Shown here: positions 27,456 through 36,825 of the stretch, piece after piece
Layout: every line of letters begins with the position of its first letter
How positions within the stretch are numbered: position 1 is the stretch's first letter
Assembly: GCA_945639195.1 (NCBI GenBank)
Contig: CALZEE010000006.1
Location: 103,603 to 167,602 of the forward strand
Length of the DNA stretch: 64,000 bases
Origin: an uncultured Ignatzschineria sp.
GTDB taxonomy: Bacteria; Pseudomonadota; Gammaproteobacteria; Cardiobacteriales; Wohlfahrtiimonadaceae
Direction of reading: 5' to 3'
Notes under the pieces: model-generated
What the model saw: only the letters and a program-made list of their open reading frames with translations
What the model was told of the DNA's origin: nothing
The model's database searches: none
Program-made: the position numbers and the translations under genes

Positions 27456-28706
27456 TTAAACCTTAAATTGCGCAACAAGCTCTGTTACTTTTACCGTTTC
27501 ATTCGCTTCTTCAAGCTCTTTGAGGTGTTCAATCATCGGATGAAGCAGACTATTTGTTAATTGTGTTGCCATTTTCTCAACCAGCTCAGCATTTAACTCT
27601 CCCCCTAACTGATTGAATAATTTATGAAGCGACTCATTTTTCTCTTTATGCGCATAATCAATCATGGCCTGTACTGATCGCCCAATCTCTGACAACTTAT
27701 ACCACTCTTGCCAACGCGTTAAGCCTGTTTCAATATATTTTTCTGCCAAAATTGCCGCATCTTCTCTTGCTCGTTGATTATCCTCAACAATTTCATTAAG
27801 GTTATCGACGGTATAAAGATAAATATTCGATAATTTATCAAGTTCTGGAGAAATATCTCTCGGCACAGCAAGGTCAATGAGTAACATCGGTCTATTTTTA
27901 CGAAGTTTTAAGGCATTTTTCGCCATCTCTTTCGTAATTAACGCCTCTTGTGCAGCAGTGGAGGCAACCACGATATCCGCTTGAGGCAATAACTCTGTCA
28001 ATGCATCTAAACCATGCGCACTCGCTGAAATACCCAATGTTTTAATCATGTTCTCCGCACGTTCAACGCGCCGATTAGCAATCGTAATCTTACGAACACC
28101 AGCTTCAATGAGATGCCTTGCAACAAGCTCTATTGTTTCACCCGCCCCCACAAGCAGAACATGATGATTTTCTAAACCATCAAAAATATTGCGCGCCAAC
28201 TGCACCGCGGAAAAGGCAACAGATACCGCAAAAGCCCCAATATTCGTCTCTGTTCTAATCTCTTTGGCAACATTAAAACTCATCTGTAACGCACGTTGTA
28301 GATATTTTTTTGCCGTGCCAAACTCTGTCGCAATACTTAATGAATCTTTCAGCTGCCCCATAATCTGAGGCTCACCTAAAATCAGTGACTCCAGTCCTGC
28401 CGCCACACGGAAAATGTGCTGCGCCGCCGCATCGCCCTCTACTTGATAAAGATGTGCTTTAGCTGTCTCTACGTCAAGTTCAGAATAGTTTGCCCAGATC
28501 GCACAGAACTCATCAACAGGAATCATCAGCTGATAAAAATAGAACTCTGTCCGATTACAAGTTGAGAGAACAACCACCTCACTCGCAATTCGACAAGTTT
28601 TAGCCATCGTTAAAAAGGCACGAATATTCTCAGGAACAAGCGTCGCTTGCTCCCGTATTTCAACCGATGCCGTTTTATGACCAATCCCTAATACTAATAA
28701 ACTCAT
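27456..28706 (-). CDS. hemA: Glutamyl-tRNA reductase
   Basis: 416 residues. The first step of C5-pathway tetrapyrrole synthesis, glutamyl-tRNA to glutamate-1-semialdehyde. Catalytic Cys in VLSTCNRTEFY (about Cys50), GLESLILGEPQIMGQ, NADPH site VLLVGAGETIELVARHL, and a C-terminal dimerisation helix. In many gammaproteobacteria hemA is followed by prfA and divergent from lolB. Here hpt follows (57-base gap) and lolB is not seen. Confidence 0.95.
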   Translation of the reverse strand: MSLLVLGIGHKTASVEIREQATLVPENIRAFLTMAKTCRIASEVVVLSTCNRTEFYFYQLMIPVDEFCAIWANYSELDVETAKAHLYQVEGDAAAQHIFRVAAGLESLILGEPQIMGQLKDSLSIATEFGTAKKYLQRALQMSFNVAKEIRTETNIGAFAVSVAFSAVQLARNIFDGLENHHVLLVGAGETIELVARHLIEAGVRKITIANRRVERAENMIKTLGISASAHGLDALTELLPQADIVVASTAAQEALITKEMAKNALKLRKNRPMLLIDLAVPRDISPELDKLSNIYLYTVDNLNEIVEDNQRAREDAAILAEKYIETGLTRWQEWYKLSEIGRSVQAMIDYAHKEKNESLHKLFNQLGGELNAELVEKMATQLTNSLLHPMIEHLKELEEANETVKVTELVAQFKV

Positions 28707-28899
28707 GTGCTATTTTTAATCCAATAAATATAGAAATACTCAATATAAAATTGTCTAAATCATATCAAATTTCAGATGATTACGCATTGCGATATCATTC
28801 AATCCTTGATTCTCGTTCTAGAACAATCGTGCCGCTTCTATGCATTTACGTCTCTTGATTTAATCATCACAACAATCAAATGATATCTATCGCTTCAAG

Positions 28900-28929
28900 A
28901 AAAAAAGCACCTGACTTATCGCAAATGCT
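28900..28929 (-). terminator. Probable intrinsic terminator after the Slp-family gene
   Basis: On the minus strand AGCATTTG pairs with CAGGTGCT (with two G-U pairs) and is followed by T7. Confidence 0.55.
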
Positions 28930-28953
28930 TTTCTTGCCTTATTTTAACACTGA

Positions 28954-29520
28954 TTAGTAATAAGGATAATACGGACCAAATCCAAGCCCCCAATAAGGGT
29001 TGTAATGGCCAAAACGAATCGCAGGACTATTAAAATGGAAATCGTCATAATAAGGATCACGGAGAGAATCTCTCCAGAATTGATAATCACTTGCTTCCAT
29101 CACAATCACCCGCATGCTTTCACCGGCAATCTCGACATTATCTGCTGCAGTAATATCGCCCACTGCAGTGAAGAAATCACCAGGGGAATAGCCATTTGTA
29201 CGCACTTTCCCCGGGATATTCACAACAAGTCGCACCGCATCAAATGCACGATTTCGAAGCGGGAACCCATCACGATCTAACTCATAAAGAACGGCCTCAA
29301 CACGAACATGACTATCTTGCGGAGTAATCGTAGAGATAACACCACCCAACATGGCTTCTTTTCCGACAACCTCTTTATTACTCATCACTATGATCTGTGC
29401 ATCACCATAAGCATTAGGATTATTTGTCGAAATGTTTCCCCCGCCAATCAATGAAGCACAGCCAGCTAATAGTAAAACCAGCGATACCAATCCGAGTCCT
29501 CTCAAAATAGTTTTCATCAT
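28954..29520 (-). CDS. Slp-family outer-membrane lipoprotein
   Basis: 188 residues. Lipoprotein signal ending in LLAGC. The body has the Slp pattern: a GGVISTITPQDSHVRVEAVLYELDRDGFP core, then SPGDFFTAVGDITAADNVEIAG and a C-terminal aromatic/Gly-rich tail (HYNPYWGLGFGPYYPYY). Slp in E. coli is a starvation- and acid-induced outer-membrane lipoprotein of unknown mechanism. Between hemA and ubiD, with its own terminator. Confidence 0.8.
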   Translation of the reverse strand: MMKTILRGLGLVSLVLLLAGCASLIGGGNISTNNPNAYGDAQIIVMSNKEVVGKEAMLGGVISTITPQDSHVRVEAVLYELDRDGFPLRNRAFDAVRLVVNIPGKVRTNGYSPGDFFTAVGDITAADNVEIAGESMRVIVMEASDYQFWRDSLRDPYYDDFHFNSPAIRFGHYNPYWGLGFGPYYPYY

Positions 29521-29617
29521 CGTTCTCCCTAATGCTCAATCATTTACGATACCAATGACGCGTCTCATTACGTCATCATTCACCGCGACCCAACTACTTG
29601 TTTAATATTAATATGGG

Positions 29618-31090
29618 TTATTCAAAGATCTTCAAGCGATCCCACTTTGCATCCACTGCAGCAACTACCTCAGGATCTTTAATGATAGGCGTTCCCCACT
29701 CTCGATCCGTCTCACCTTCCCATTTATTCGTTGCATCCAAGCCCATTTTAGAACCTAGTCCTGAAACAGGTGATGCAAAGTCGAGATAATCTATCGGCGT
29801 ATTTTCTACCATTACCGTATCACGCGCCGGATCCATTCTCGTTGTAATCGCCCACATGACATCATTCCAATCCCGGCAATTGATATCTTCATCCACAATG
29901 ATAATGAATTTCGTATACATAAACTGACGCAGATATGACCACACTCCGAGCATCACTCTTTTCGCATGTCCGGCATATTGCTTCTTAATAGACACGACTG
30001 CCATGCGATAAGAGCATCCTTCCGGCGGTAGATAGAAGTCAACAATTTCAGGGAACTGTTTACGCAAAATCGGCACGAATACTTCATTCAGCGCCACACC
30101 TAAAACGGCAGGTTCATCCGGTGGTCTTCCAGTATAGGTTGAGTGGTAGATCGGGTTTTTCCGTGTCGTCATTCGCTCTACAGTAAAGACAGGGAAATGA
30201 TCCGTTTCGTTATAGTAGCCTGTGTGATCGCCGTAAGGACCTTCTTCAGCCATATCTTCAGGATAGATATACCCTTCTAAAATAATCTCTGCGGTTGCCG
30301 GGACCGATAACTCTGGATGCATTGACGATTTGGCGACTTGCGTTCTTTTACCACGTAAAAGCCCCGCGAACGCATACTCTGATAACGCATCAGGTACTGG
30401 CGTTACTGCCCCTAAAATCGTTGCAGGATCAGCCCCAAGCGCCACCACAACAGGGAAAGGCTTGCCGGGATTTTTTAATCTAAAATCACGATAATCTAAC
30501 GCGCCACCTCGATGGGCCAGCCAGCGCATAATTAAGCGGTTCTTGCCAATCACTTGCTGACGATAAATCCCTAAGTTTTGACGCTTTTTCGAAGGGCCTT
30601 TCGTGATGGTTAAGCCCCACGTCACTAACGGTGCAGCATCGCCTGGCCAACAATGTTGTATCGGCATTGTGGTGAAGTCGATATCGTCTTTTTCGATAAT
30701 CACTTCTTGGCACAATGGGTTTTTCACGCGTTTAGGACGCATCGATAAAACTTGCTTAAACTTAGGCAATTTTTCCACTGCATCTTTGAAGTTTTCAGGG
30801 GGTTCAGGCTCTTTTAAAAATGCCAAAAACTCACCGATATCACGCAGTTTCTCGACAGATTCTTGTCCCATCCCAAAAGCGACGCGCGAAGGCGTTCCAA
30901 AGAGATTGGTTAATACTGGAATTGTTGAGCCTTTAGGATTTTCAAAAAGGAGTGCCGGACCTTCATTTCGAAGCGTACGATCACTAATTTCCGTCATCTC
31001 TAGATAAGGATCAATCTCCTCTGTAATACGCTTAAGCTCTCCGCGTGATTCCAAGAAAGCAATAAATTCCCGTAGATCCTGAAACTGCAT
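29618..31090 (-). CDS. ubiD: 4-hydroxy-3-polyprenylbenzoate decarboxylase UbiD
   Basis: 490 residues, the standard UbiD length. Prenylated-FMN-dependent decarboxylase of the ubiquinone pathway. Recognisable blocks include [18 protein letters not shown] at the N-terminus, the active-site region [16 protein letters not shown] and [21 protein letters not shown]. ubiX, which makes the cofactor, is not in the window. Divergent from the sulfatase-fold gene. Confidence 0.97.
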   Translation of the reverse strand: MQFQDLREFIAFLESRGELKRITEEIDPYLEMTEISDRTLRNEGPALLFENPKGSTIPVLTNLFGTPSRVAFGMGQESVEKLRDIGEFLAFLKEPEPPENFKDAVEKLPKFKQVLSMRPKRVKNPLCQEVIIEKDDIDFTTMPIQHCWPGDAAPLVTWGLTITKGPSKKRQNLGIYRQQVIGKNRLIMRWLAHRGGALDYRDFRLKNPGKPFPVVVALGADPATILGAVTPVPDALSEYAFAGLLRGKRTQVAKSSMHPELSVPATAEIILEGYIYPEDMAEEGPYGDHTGYYNETDHFPVFTVERMTTRKNPIYHSTYTGRPPDEPAVLGVALNEVFVPILRKQFPEIVDFYLPPEGCSYRMAVVSIKKQYAGHAKRVMLGVWSYLRQFMYTKFIIIVDEDINCRDWNDVMWAITTRMDPARDTVMVENTPIDYLDFASPVSGLGSKMGLDATNKWEGETDREWGTPIIKDPEVVAAVDAKWDRLKIFE

Positions 31091-31328
31091 GCAATTTACC
31101 CTTTTTATGATTCGATAATTGAGAATTATTTTACCACATAAGCATTTTTTCAGCCTTTCTCTTGATGATTCTTCTCCTCACAAATGATCTATTGATCTTA
31201 CGCAATCTGCCATTCTCCAAAACCCTCGGTGATCGCGCTTCCTCACTTGACTATTTTTCTATCGATCTCCCACTATCGAGGGTATAATGCGCCCTTTCAA
31301 TTATGAATTATTTTTGGTGGGGACCTCT

Positions 31329-33026
31329 ATGCGGATCATCAGTAAAATTATACTTATTGCGATCGGATTTATTCTGATCAATTACCCTTTTATTGAAGGG
31401 AAAGCGCTCTACTATCTCAGCATTGAACGTCCTGATCGTCTCATCCGCCATCTATTAACCGCGCTCTTAGCACTCACCATATTAGAACTGTTTGCCTTTA
31501 CCAGAATGCGAGTTCGACTCCCGCTATTTCTTTTGTTCCTCTTTGGCTCAATGACATATCTCATCTACTATCTCTCCGCAGGTAGTGAGCCTGATTACGA
31601 GGATTTTAGAACCATTTTAGATGCAAGAGTCATGATTAAAGATGCGGCGCAAGGTTACCAAGGGGCGATCTTAGAAGCGATTCTTTATCACCTTCCTATC
31701 ACCATTGGCTTCTTCCTCTTTCCTAAAATTTATATGGGGTGGAAAGGAACCACCGCAGCGATCGCACTCTATATTTTCGCATTAGCCGGCATGTTGATGA
31801 TCATCTATAACAAAAGCGGTAAAGGCACCAATGGTCGCGCGTCTTATATTACTCCCGTTGCTCAAATGACGGCTTTCACCTATCTCAACTACTTACGTTC
31901 TGATGCTGCGAGCTTTACCCACTATCCGAGAACTGCCCCTACTCCCGCAGATGTACAAACCCCTAAAGCAAAAAATATCATTATCGTGATGGATGAATCT
32001 ATTCGCGGCGATATGATTGATCTCAATAGTCATCTCGGAACAACGCCATCATTACTCGAATATCCACAAAACCAGCTCCTTAACTTTGGGATGATTGCCT
32101 CATTCTCAAACTGTAGCGATACCTCTAACCTTGCTGTTAGAAAGCTTCCGCGTCTTGGTAAAGAGCCCAGCGACCTGTTTGTGGATAATACAACTATTTG
32201 GGATATTGCCGAAACTGCCGGATTTAAACCCTTCATTATTGATGCGCAGCATAACGCCACGGGTCATAACTTCTATACAGACGAAGAGCTAAAAAATGTC
32301 ACGAACATTCGCGGTAGCCAGCTAGAAAATGATGGTGAAGTCATTGATGTGATTGCCGGCATTTTACAAGATAACCGTAATGAAACGCCTGTCTTTATCT
32401 ACGCAGGACTAAAAGGTGCGCACTTCCCCTTCCAAAATACCGGTTTTCCAACGCCTTTTACACCGGCGATGAAAAACACCGTGCTAGCGGATGCAACCCC
32501 TGAAGAAGCGCTTAACTCCTATAAGAACCTCGTTCGTGCGAATACAGATCAGTTCTTTATTAAGCTACGCGCCCTCATTGCGGATAATCCCGATACCATT
32601 GTGCTCTATACCTCAGATCATGGACAAGATCTCACAAACCTTCGTGATAAAAAAACACATTGCGATGCAAAAACAACCTCGATGGAAGAAGGCATCGTGC
32701 CCATGATCCTCTTTGCAGATGAGTCGATTTTACAAAGTGATCTGGTACAACAGTTCCATCGTAATAATGGCGTGACCAACCAAATGATTATTGCCCCGAT
32801 GGTGATGGATTTCATGGGCTTCTCGCCAGAAGTTACAGCACACTTCACAGAATATCCGGCACTACTCGACCAATCAGGATCTGAGATTGGCTTTATCTAT
32901 AAACGCCCCATCCCTCATTTTAGAAGTGAGATAGAGCGCTTTGATATGACGCCGGAAGATCTCAAGTTTTTCCAAGAGAACGGTCACTCAAATAAGCGCC
33001 TGGAATATAACTTCTTCGCCGATTAA
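31329..33026 (+). CDS. Membrane-anchored sulfatase/phosphoethanolamine-transferase-fold protein
   Basis: 565 residues from the ATG at 31329 (GGGGA five bases upstream). An ATG at 31287 in frame overlaps a perfect TATAAT (31283-31288), so it is more likely part of the promoter. Four or five membrane helices (about 1-170) lead to an alkaline-phosphatase-superfamily domain: IIIVMDESIRGDM (metal Asp/Glu), NCSDTSNLAVR (nucleophile region, Ser/Thr), YTSDHGQD (metal Asp-His) and KTHCDAKTTSMEEGIVPMI. This is the layout of enzymes that modify lipid A, LPS core, glucans or lipoteichoic acid. The substrate cannot be told. Monocistronic, with a strong terminator. Confidence 0.75.
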   Translation: MRIISKIILIAIGFILINYPFIEGKALYYLSIERPDRLIRHLLTALLALTILELFAFTRMRVRLPLFLLFLFGSMTYLIYYLSAGSEPDYEDFRTILDARVMIKDAAQGYQGAILEAILYHLPITIGFFLFPKIYMGWKGTTAAIALYIFALAGMLMIIYNKSGKGTNGRASYITPVAQMTAFTYLNYLRSDAASFTHYPRTAPTPADVQTPKAKNIIIVMDESIRGDMIDLNSHLGTTPSLLEYPQNQLLNFGMIASFSNCSDTSNLAVRKLPRLGKEPSDLFVDNTTIWDIAETAGFKPFIIDAQHNATGHNFYTDEELKNVTNIRGSQLENDGEVIDVIAGILQDNRNETPVFIYAGLKGAHFPFQNTGFPTPFTPAMKNTVLADATPEEALNSYKNLVRANTDQFFIKLRALIADNPDTIVLYTSDHGQDLTNLRDKKTHCDAKTTSMEEGIVPMILFADESILQSDLVQQFHRNNGVTNQMIIAPMVMDFMGFSPEVTAHFTEYPALLDQSGSEIGFIYKRPIPHFRSEIERFDMTPEDLKFFQENGHSNKRLEYNFFAD

Positions 33027-33071
33027 TGCTGGCAATCAACAATCTGATATCTAGCGTCACCGATATAAAAG

Positions 33072-33106
33072 AAGAAGCCCCTGTGATATCACCGGGGCTT
33101 CTTTGC
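33072..33106 (+). terminator. Terminator between the sulfatase-fold and MATE genes
   Basis: AAGAAGCCCC / GGGGCTTCTT hairpin. T-rich on both sides, so probably bidirectional for the convergent genes. Confidence 0.72.
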
Positions 33107-33159
33107 TTAATGCTTGAAACGTTCATCCAAAAAAACTATTCCTACTAATCCCAACACTA

Positions 33160-34497
33160 TTACGCAGCGGCCTCAAATTCTTCATCCGTAATTCGATGAT
33201 AGCGGTGATAGAACATAATTGCGACAGGAATAGCGAGGATCACCGTCGCGATGGGCATCGTTAACCAGACACCATCTAGCCCCCAATATTTGGGAAGAAT
33301 AAAGAGGAAAGGCACTTGAAGTAAAAGGTTTCCAACAGAAATGATCAGGGCTTTTTGCCCTTCACCAATCGCCTGGAAGAACATTGTTGCTGTCACAAAA
33401 AGCCCATCCAAAAAGAGCACTGCCAGATGTAATCTTAAAGCATACGCCGTAACGGCTTTCAGCTCCGGATCATCGGTAAACCAGCTCGTAAAGAACTCCG
33501 GAAAGATGAGTAACAATGCCGTAATAATCACACCTAGCCCCAAGCCCACATAGATCATTAATCGCGTAATGTAACGCGTCGAACGTACTCGCTCTTCCCC
33601 GTAGAAACGACTAATCAGTGGTTGTGCACCATTCGCAACGCCTTCGACTGCAAAGTAGTAGATTGTCAGCAAATAGCCCGCAATAGTATAAGCTGAAACC
33701 GCAACCGTCCCGCCATATTGCATGAGCACTTTATGATGTAACGTCATAATGAAACCAATATAGATAAAGGTAAAGAACGCTGAACTGCCCGTTAAAAGGA
33801 TCTCCCACAGTAGCTTAAAGTCAGGTTTGAAATCAGATAGCGTAAAATCTTCATCACTCTGTTTTAAAACATAGTAACCACCTAATACCATCGCAACAAG
33901 CTCCCCACCAACGCCGGCAAGGGCTGCACCTACAACACCAATTTTGAAGTACGAGATCAAAAGATAGGATAAGAGAATATTCACGACAACGCCTGCAGCG
34001 ATGTAACCCGTCGCCCGTAAAGGCGTCGCGACATTTCGGACAATAAAGGGCATTGCCAGGCTCCCAATCACAAAGGGAGACGCAAGCGCAAAAATACGGA
34101 TGAACGTCACCGCCATTTCTGCAGTCTCCCCAGATACACCCAGTATAGAGACCATCCAAGGTGAACAGAGATAAAGAATAAAACCAATCAAAATGCCGGG
34201 AATAAATTGTAAGAAGAGGGCTTGGCCTAAAATTTTCCGAGCTCTCTCATCATCATCTTCTCCTTTAGAGATTGAATAAAGACTCCCGATTCCAACGCCC
34301 ACAAGAAACCCAAATCCCAGCAGAAGCGTAATATAGGACCAACCAATATTCACAGCTGCTAAGCCGGACACGCCAATAAAGTGCCCCACAAAAAAACCAT
34401 CAACAATCTGATACGTTCCACTAATAAACATCGCAAGGACTGTCGGAATGACATAACTCGCAAAGAGCTTAATAACAACGATATTATAGCGACGCAC
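33160..34497 (-). CDS. MATE-family efflux transporter
   Basis: 445 residues in twelve predicted membrane helices, arranged as two MATE repeats. The start is a GTG with GAGG five bases upstream. The opening YVIPTVLAMFISGTYQIVDGFFVGHFIGVSGLAAVNI is typical of the MepA/DinF-like branch. It probably exports cationic drugs or a metabolite by cation antiport. Substrate unknown. A second MATE gene of the DinF type is at 51444. Confidence 0.85.
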   Translation of the reverse strand: MRRYNIVVIKLFASYVIPTVLAMFISGTYQIVDGFFVGHFIGVSGLAAVNIGWSYITLLLGFGFLVGVGIGSLYSISKGEDDDERARKILGQALFLQFIPGILIGFILYLCSPWMVSILGVSGETAEMAVTFIRIFALASPFVIGSLAMPFIVRNVATPLRATGYIAAGVVVNILLSYLLISYFKIGVVGAALAGVGGELVAMVLGGYYVLKQSDEDFTLSDFKPDFKLLWEILLTGSSAFFTFIYIGFIMTLHHKVLMQYGGTVAVSAYTIAGYLLTIYYFAVEGVANGAQPLISRFYGEERVRSTRYITRLMIYVGLGLGVIITALLLIFPEFFTSWFTDDPELKAVTAYALRLHLAVLFLDGLFVTATMFFQAIGEGQKALIISVGNLLLQVPFLFILPKYWGLDGVWLTMPIATVILAIPVAIMFYHRYHRITDEEFEAAA

Positions 34498-34792
34498 ATA
34501 AACCTCAAAGTAACTGATAATATTTGTAGTTTACGCTTATTTCTGACAAAAAAGGAGAGGCTTATTAAAATAAAATCTGCCGAACCCGATGAGAAACTCC
34601 GGCATTATCTCAATACCCACCAATCAGGCGTAACAAGATATTGACACTGTAACAACCCTTCTCTTACGACCTGAATTTCCCGTGCGGCTTTAAATATATT
34701 TCAACCCGCACTTACCCGCTATTTCAACCTATTCCCGGCAATTTTATGCTATGGTAAGGGGTCTGATTACTCTCTTTTAGATAGGTTTCAAC

Positions 34793-35719
34793 ATGCTTAA
34801 TTTCGAAAAAGTTTGGTCCCTCTACGATACATACTACAACCATTCAAAACTGTTTCCCCTTAAGGATGCACCGCAAAAAGCGTGTCAATTTGTCGACTCT
34901 CTCTTGGCGATTAAAGATGAATATGACATTTTACTGTTAGATGGTTTTGGGGTTCTAAATGTGGGAGGGAGCGCTGTACCGCACATGCCCCAAACAATTA
35001 AAACATTGCAATCATTAGGAAAAGAGACCTTTATTCTCACAAATGGTGCCTCATATCCTACCGATATTCGTGCAAAGATGTACCCAAAACTTGGGTATGA
35101 CCTTAAAGAGAATCACATTATTTCATCTAGAGATGCGGTAGAAGCAGAATTACCGCATTTTGGCATCACGAAAGCGGGGAAAACGTGGGGAGTAATCGTG
35201 GGTGATGGCGCCTTTATTGAACGTCTCCCGGCAAATACGGTTCTTCTCTCAAAAGAAAACATTGATCGAGTCGATGGTTTTATCTTCCTTGCGACAAGCT
35301 ATTGGAATGAAGAGTGGCAGCAGCGACTCACAGAGTCCCTCATTAAACACCGTCGCCCACTGATTATTGGTAACCCAGATATTAGCGCGCCTTTGGAAAC
35401 AAGTTTTTCCGTAGAACCGGGGTTTTATGCAATAGAGCTCTTAAAATTTATGCCTGATCTAGAAATCACCTTTTGTGGAAAACCTTTCCAGAATGTCTAC
35501 AAATCTGCGTTTGCAAGAATTCAGTCAACCATCGGAGATTTTGATCCTTCTCGCGTCTTAATGGTGGGTGACACGCTTCATACAGACATCTTAGGCGGCA
35601 ATGAAGCGGGCTGCAAAACACTCTTAAAAGCTGACTGGGGCTTCTTAAGAGGTCGTGATCCAATGCCTTTTATTGAAGCATCCGGCATTCGACCAGATTT
35701 CATTATCAAAAACCGTTAA
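34793..35719 (+). CDS. HAD-superfamily (NagD-like, class IIA) hydrolase
   Basis: 308 residues. HAD motif I is LLLDGFGVL (nucleophile Asp about 46). Where most phosphatases have DxD, this has Phe at the second position, as in the TIGR01459 group, which has DxW there. Motif II is ILTNGA, a Lys lies in FCGKPF and motif IV is MVGDTLHTDILGG. C2A cap between motifs. Cytosolic. The missing acid/base Asp implies either a different catalytic set-up or weak phosphatase activity. Physiological substrate unknown. It ends at a bidirectional terminator. Confidence 0.75.
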   Translation: MLNFEKVWSLYDTYYNHSKLFPLKDAPQKACQFVDSLLAIKDEYDILLLDGFGVLNVGGSAVPHMPQTIKTLQSLGKETFILTNGASYPTDIRAKMYPKLGYDLKENHIISSRDAVEAELPHFGITKAGKTWGVIVGDGAFIERLPANTVLLSKENIDRVDGFIFLATSYWNEEWQQRLTESLIKHRRPLIIGNPDISAPLETSFSVEPGFYAIELLKFMPDLEITFCGKPFQNVYKSAFARIQSTIGDFDPSRVLMVGDTLHTDILGGNEAGCKTLLKADWGFLRGRDPMPFIEASGIRPDFIIKNR

Positions 35720-35767
35720 TCTCTATTCTCTTCGAGATGAATGATATAACAAAACATTGAACGCATA

Positions 35768-35803
35768 AAAAAACGATTAGAACAGGATTCTAATCGTTTT
35801 TTA
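35768..35803. terminator. Bidirectional terminator between convergent genes
   Basis: ACGATTAGAA / TTCTAATCGT stem flanked by A6 and T6 runs, so it serves both the HAD gene and the minus-strand gene at 35838. Confidence 0.82.
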
Positions 35804-35837
35804 CTATCCTGAATATCCGTACCACGGTATCTGCGGA

Positions 35838-36494
35838 TTATTTTTTGGCGCATAATCTACGAATATAGGTAACTAACTCTTTAAACGCGCTACGTGGATT
35901 GATTTCATCTAACGTTTCAATCAAGCCATCTGCTTCTTGATCACTAATATGCTCTTTCTTATTAGCAATAAACGCCGCGCGATTTTTCACAACAAAGCGC
36001 AATATATCATCTGCACTCGCTTCTTCCGCTAACATCTTCTCTACAGCCGCACTCTTTGCAGTATATTGAATAAAATCTTTATTCATCAAAGTGTAATTCA
36101 ACTTCCCTTTCTCATTTTGATATTGGGCAACAATCGCTTGATACTCATCACTGCCAACCATATCAATTTTCGCAGTTTCTGTTTCGTTGACATCTTCAAT
36201 GCTGTTCGCATCTGCTTTCATAAAGGCTGAAAGGGTAAGTTTACCGCGCGCTGAGTAAGGAAGCCCTAAAGTTAGCTCTATCGCTTCATTAATAGCTTCT
36301 TCTGGGAAAAGCTTTGCATCCATTGCGCCATAAGGTTGCCCTTCACCGGTACGTCTATCGATACTGATAACCGCAACTGCTTCTTGGTCAATTCTAAAAA
36401 TCTTGATACCTGATCCACCCGAGGCAAGTTTCTGTTTATAAGCAATTGCCGGAATTGTTTGTAATTCTAATGCAGTGGTTCTAATAATATTCAT
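35838..36494 (-). CDS. Hypothetical cytosolic protein, family not recognised
   Basis: 218 residues from the ATG at 36494, with a textbook AAGGAGA eight bases upstream. The frame is open a further 69 bases upstream, but without a ribosome site. No signal peptide or membrane helix. The N-terminal half (about 1-95) looks alpha/beta, with a Gly-rich turn (ASGGSGIKIFRI) and SIDRRTGEGQPYGAMDAKLFPEEAI. The C-terminal half is helical and charged (AAVEKMLAEEASADDILRFVVKNRAAF, then a basic end). I do not recognise it and assign no function. It stands alone behind an unusual AT-rich upstream region with TTGCA repeats, and between terminators. Confidence 0.8.
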   Translation of the reverse strand: MNIIRTTALELQTIPAIAYKQKLASGGSGIKIFRIDQEAVAVISIDRRTGEGQPYGAMDAKLFPEEAINEAIELTLGLPYSARGKLTLSAFMKADANSIEDVNETETAKIDMVGSDEYQAIVAQYQNEKGKLNYTLMNKDFIQYTAKSAAVEKMLAEEASADDILRFVVKNRAAFIANKKEHISDQEADGLIETLDEINPRSAFKELVTYIRRLCAKK

Positions 36495-36760
36495 CTGTAT
36501 CTCCTTGTTTAAGATTAACGTATGACATTGTTCTCGCAAATATTGAGGGCTCAATAACCCCAAAATATACGGTTAAAAGTCGCTGACTCATCCCTTACAA
36601 GATATCAGAAATATCACAATAATTATTTATAATTAATCATTTTTATTTATTATTATTTTTTATTTTCTGCAATTATTTGCAGGGTCTTGCAAGATCATAT
36701 CGATGCTTGCAGGCGTATTAACTTAAGGGTGCAAAGCCCTATTACCCTACAAACAAACGT
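36495..36760 (-). promoter_or_regulatory. AT-rich upstream region of the hypothetical gene, with TTGCA repeats
   Basis: About 265 bases with no gene. It holds a run of almost pure A/T (about 36619-36666), a 10-base perfect palindrome TCTTGCAAGA (36685-36694) and two flanking copies of (C/T)TTGCAGG (36677 and 36705). This could be an operator for a dimeric regulator, but that is inference only. Confidence 0.35.
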
Positions 36761-36791
36761 AAAAAAGCGACCATGTCTCAATGCTCGCTTT
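36761..36791 (-). terminator. Probable terminator after the rsmA-ppx operon
   Basis: On the minus strand AGCGA...TCGCT with a long, partly paired loop, followed by T6. Confidence 0.55.
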
Positions 36792-36825
36792 TAATATATC
36801 TCGATACGTTTTTGATACCGGATGA

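Noticed and set aside
36660..36740. Clustered TTGCA repeats considered as a CRISPR array or replication origin.
   Set aside because: Only three short units of unequal spacing, no spacers of constant size and no DnaA-box consensus.
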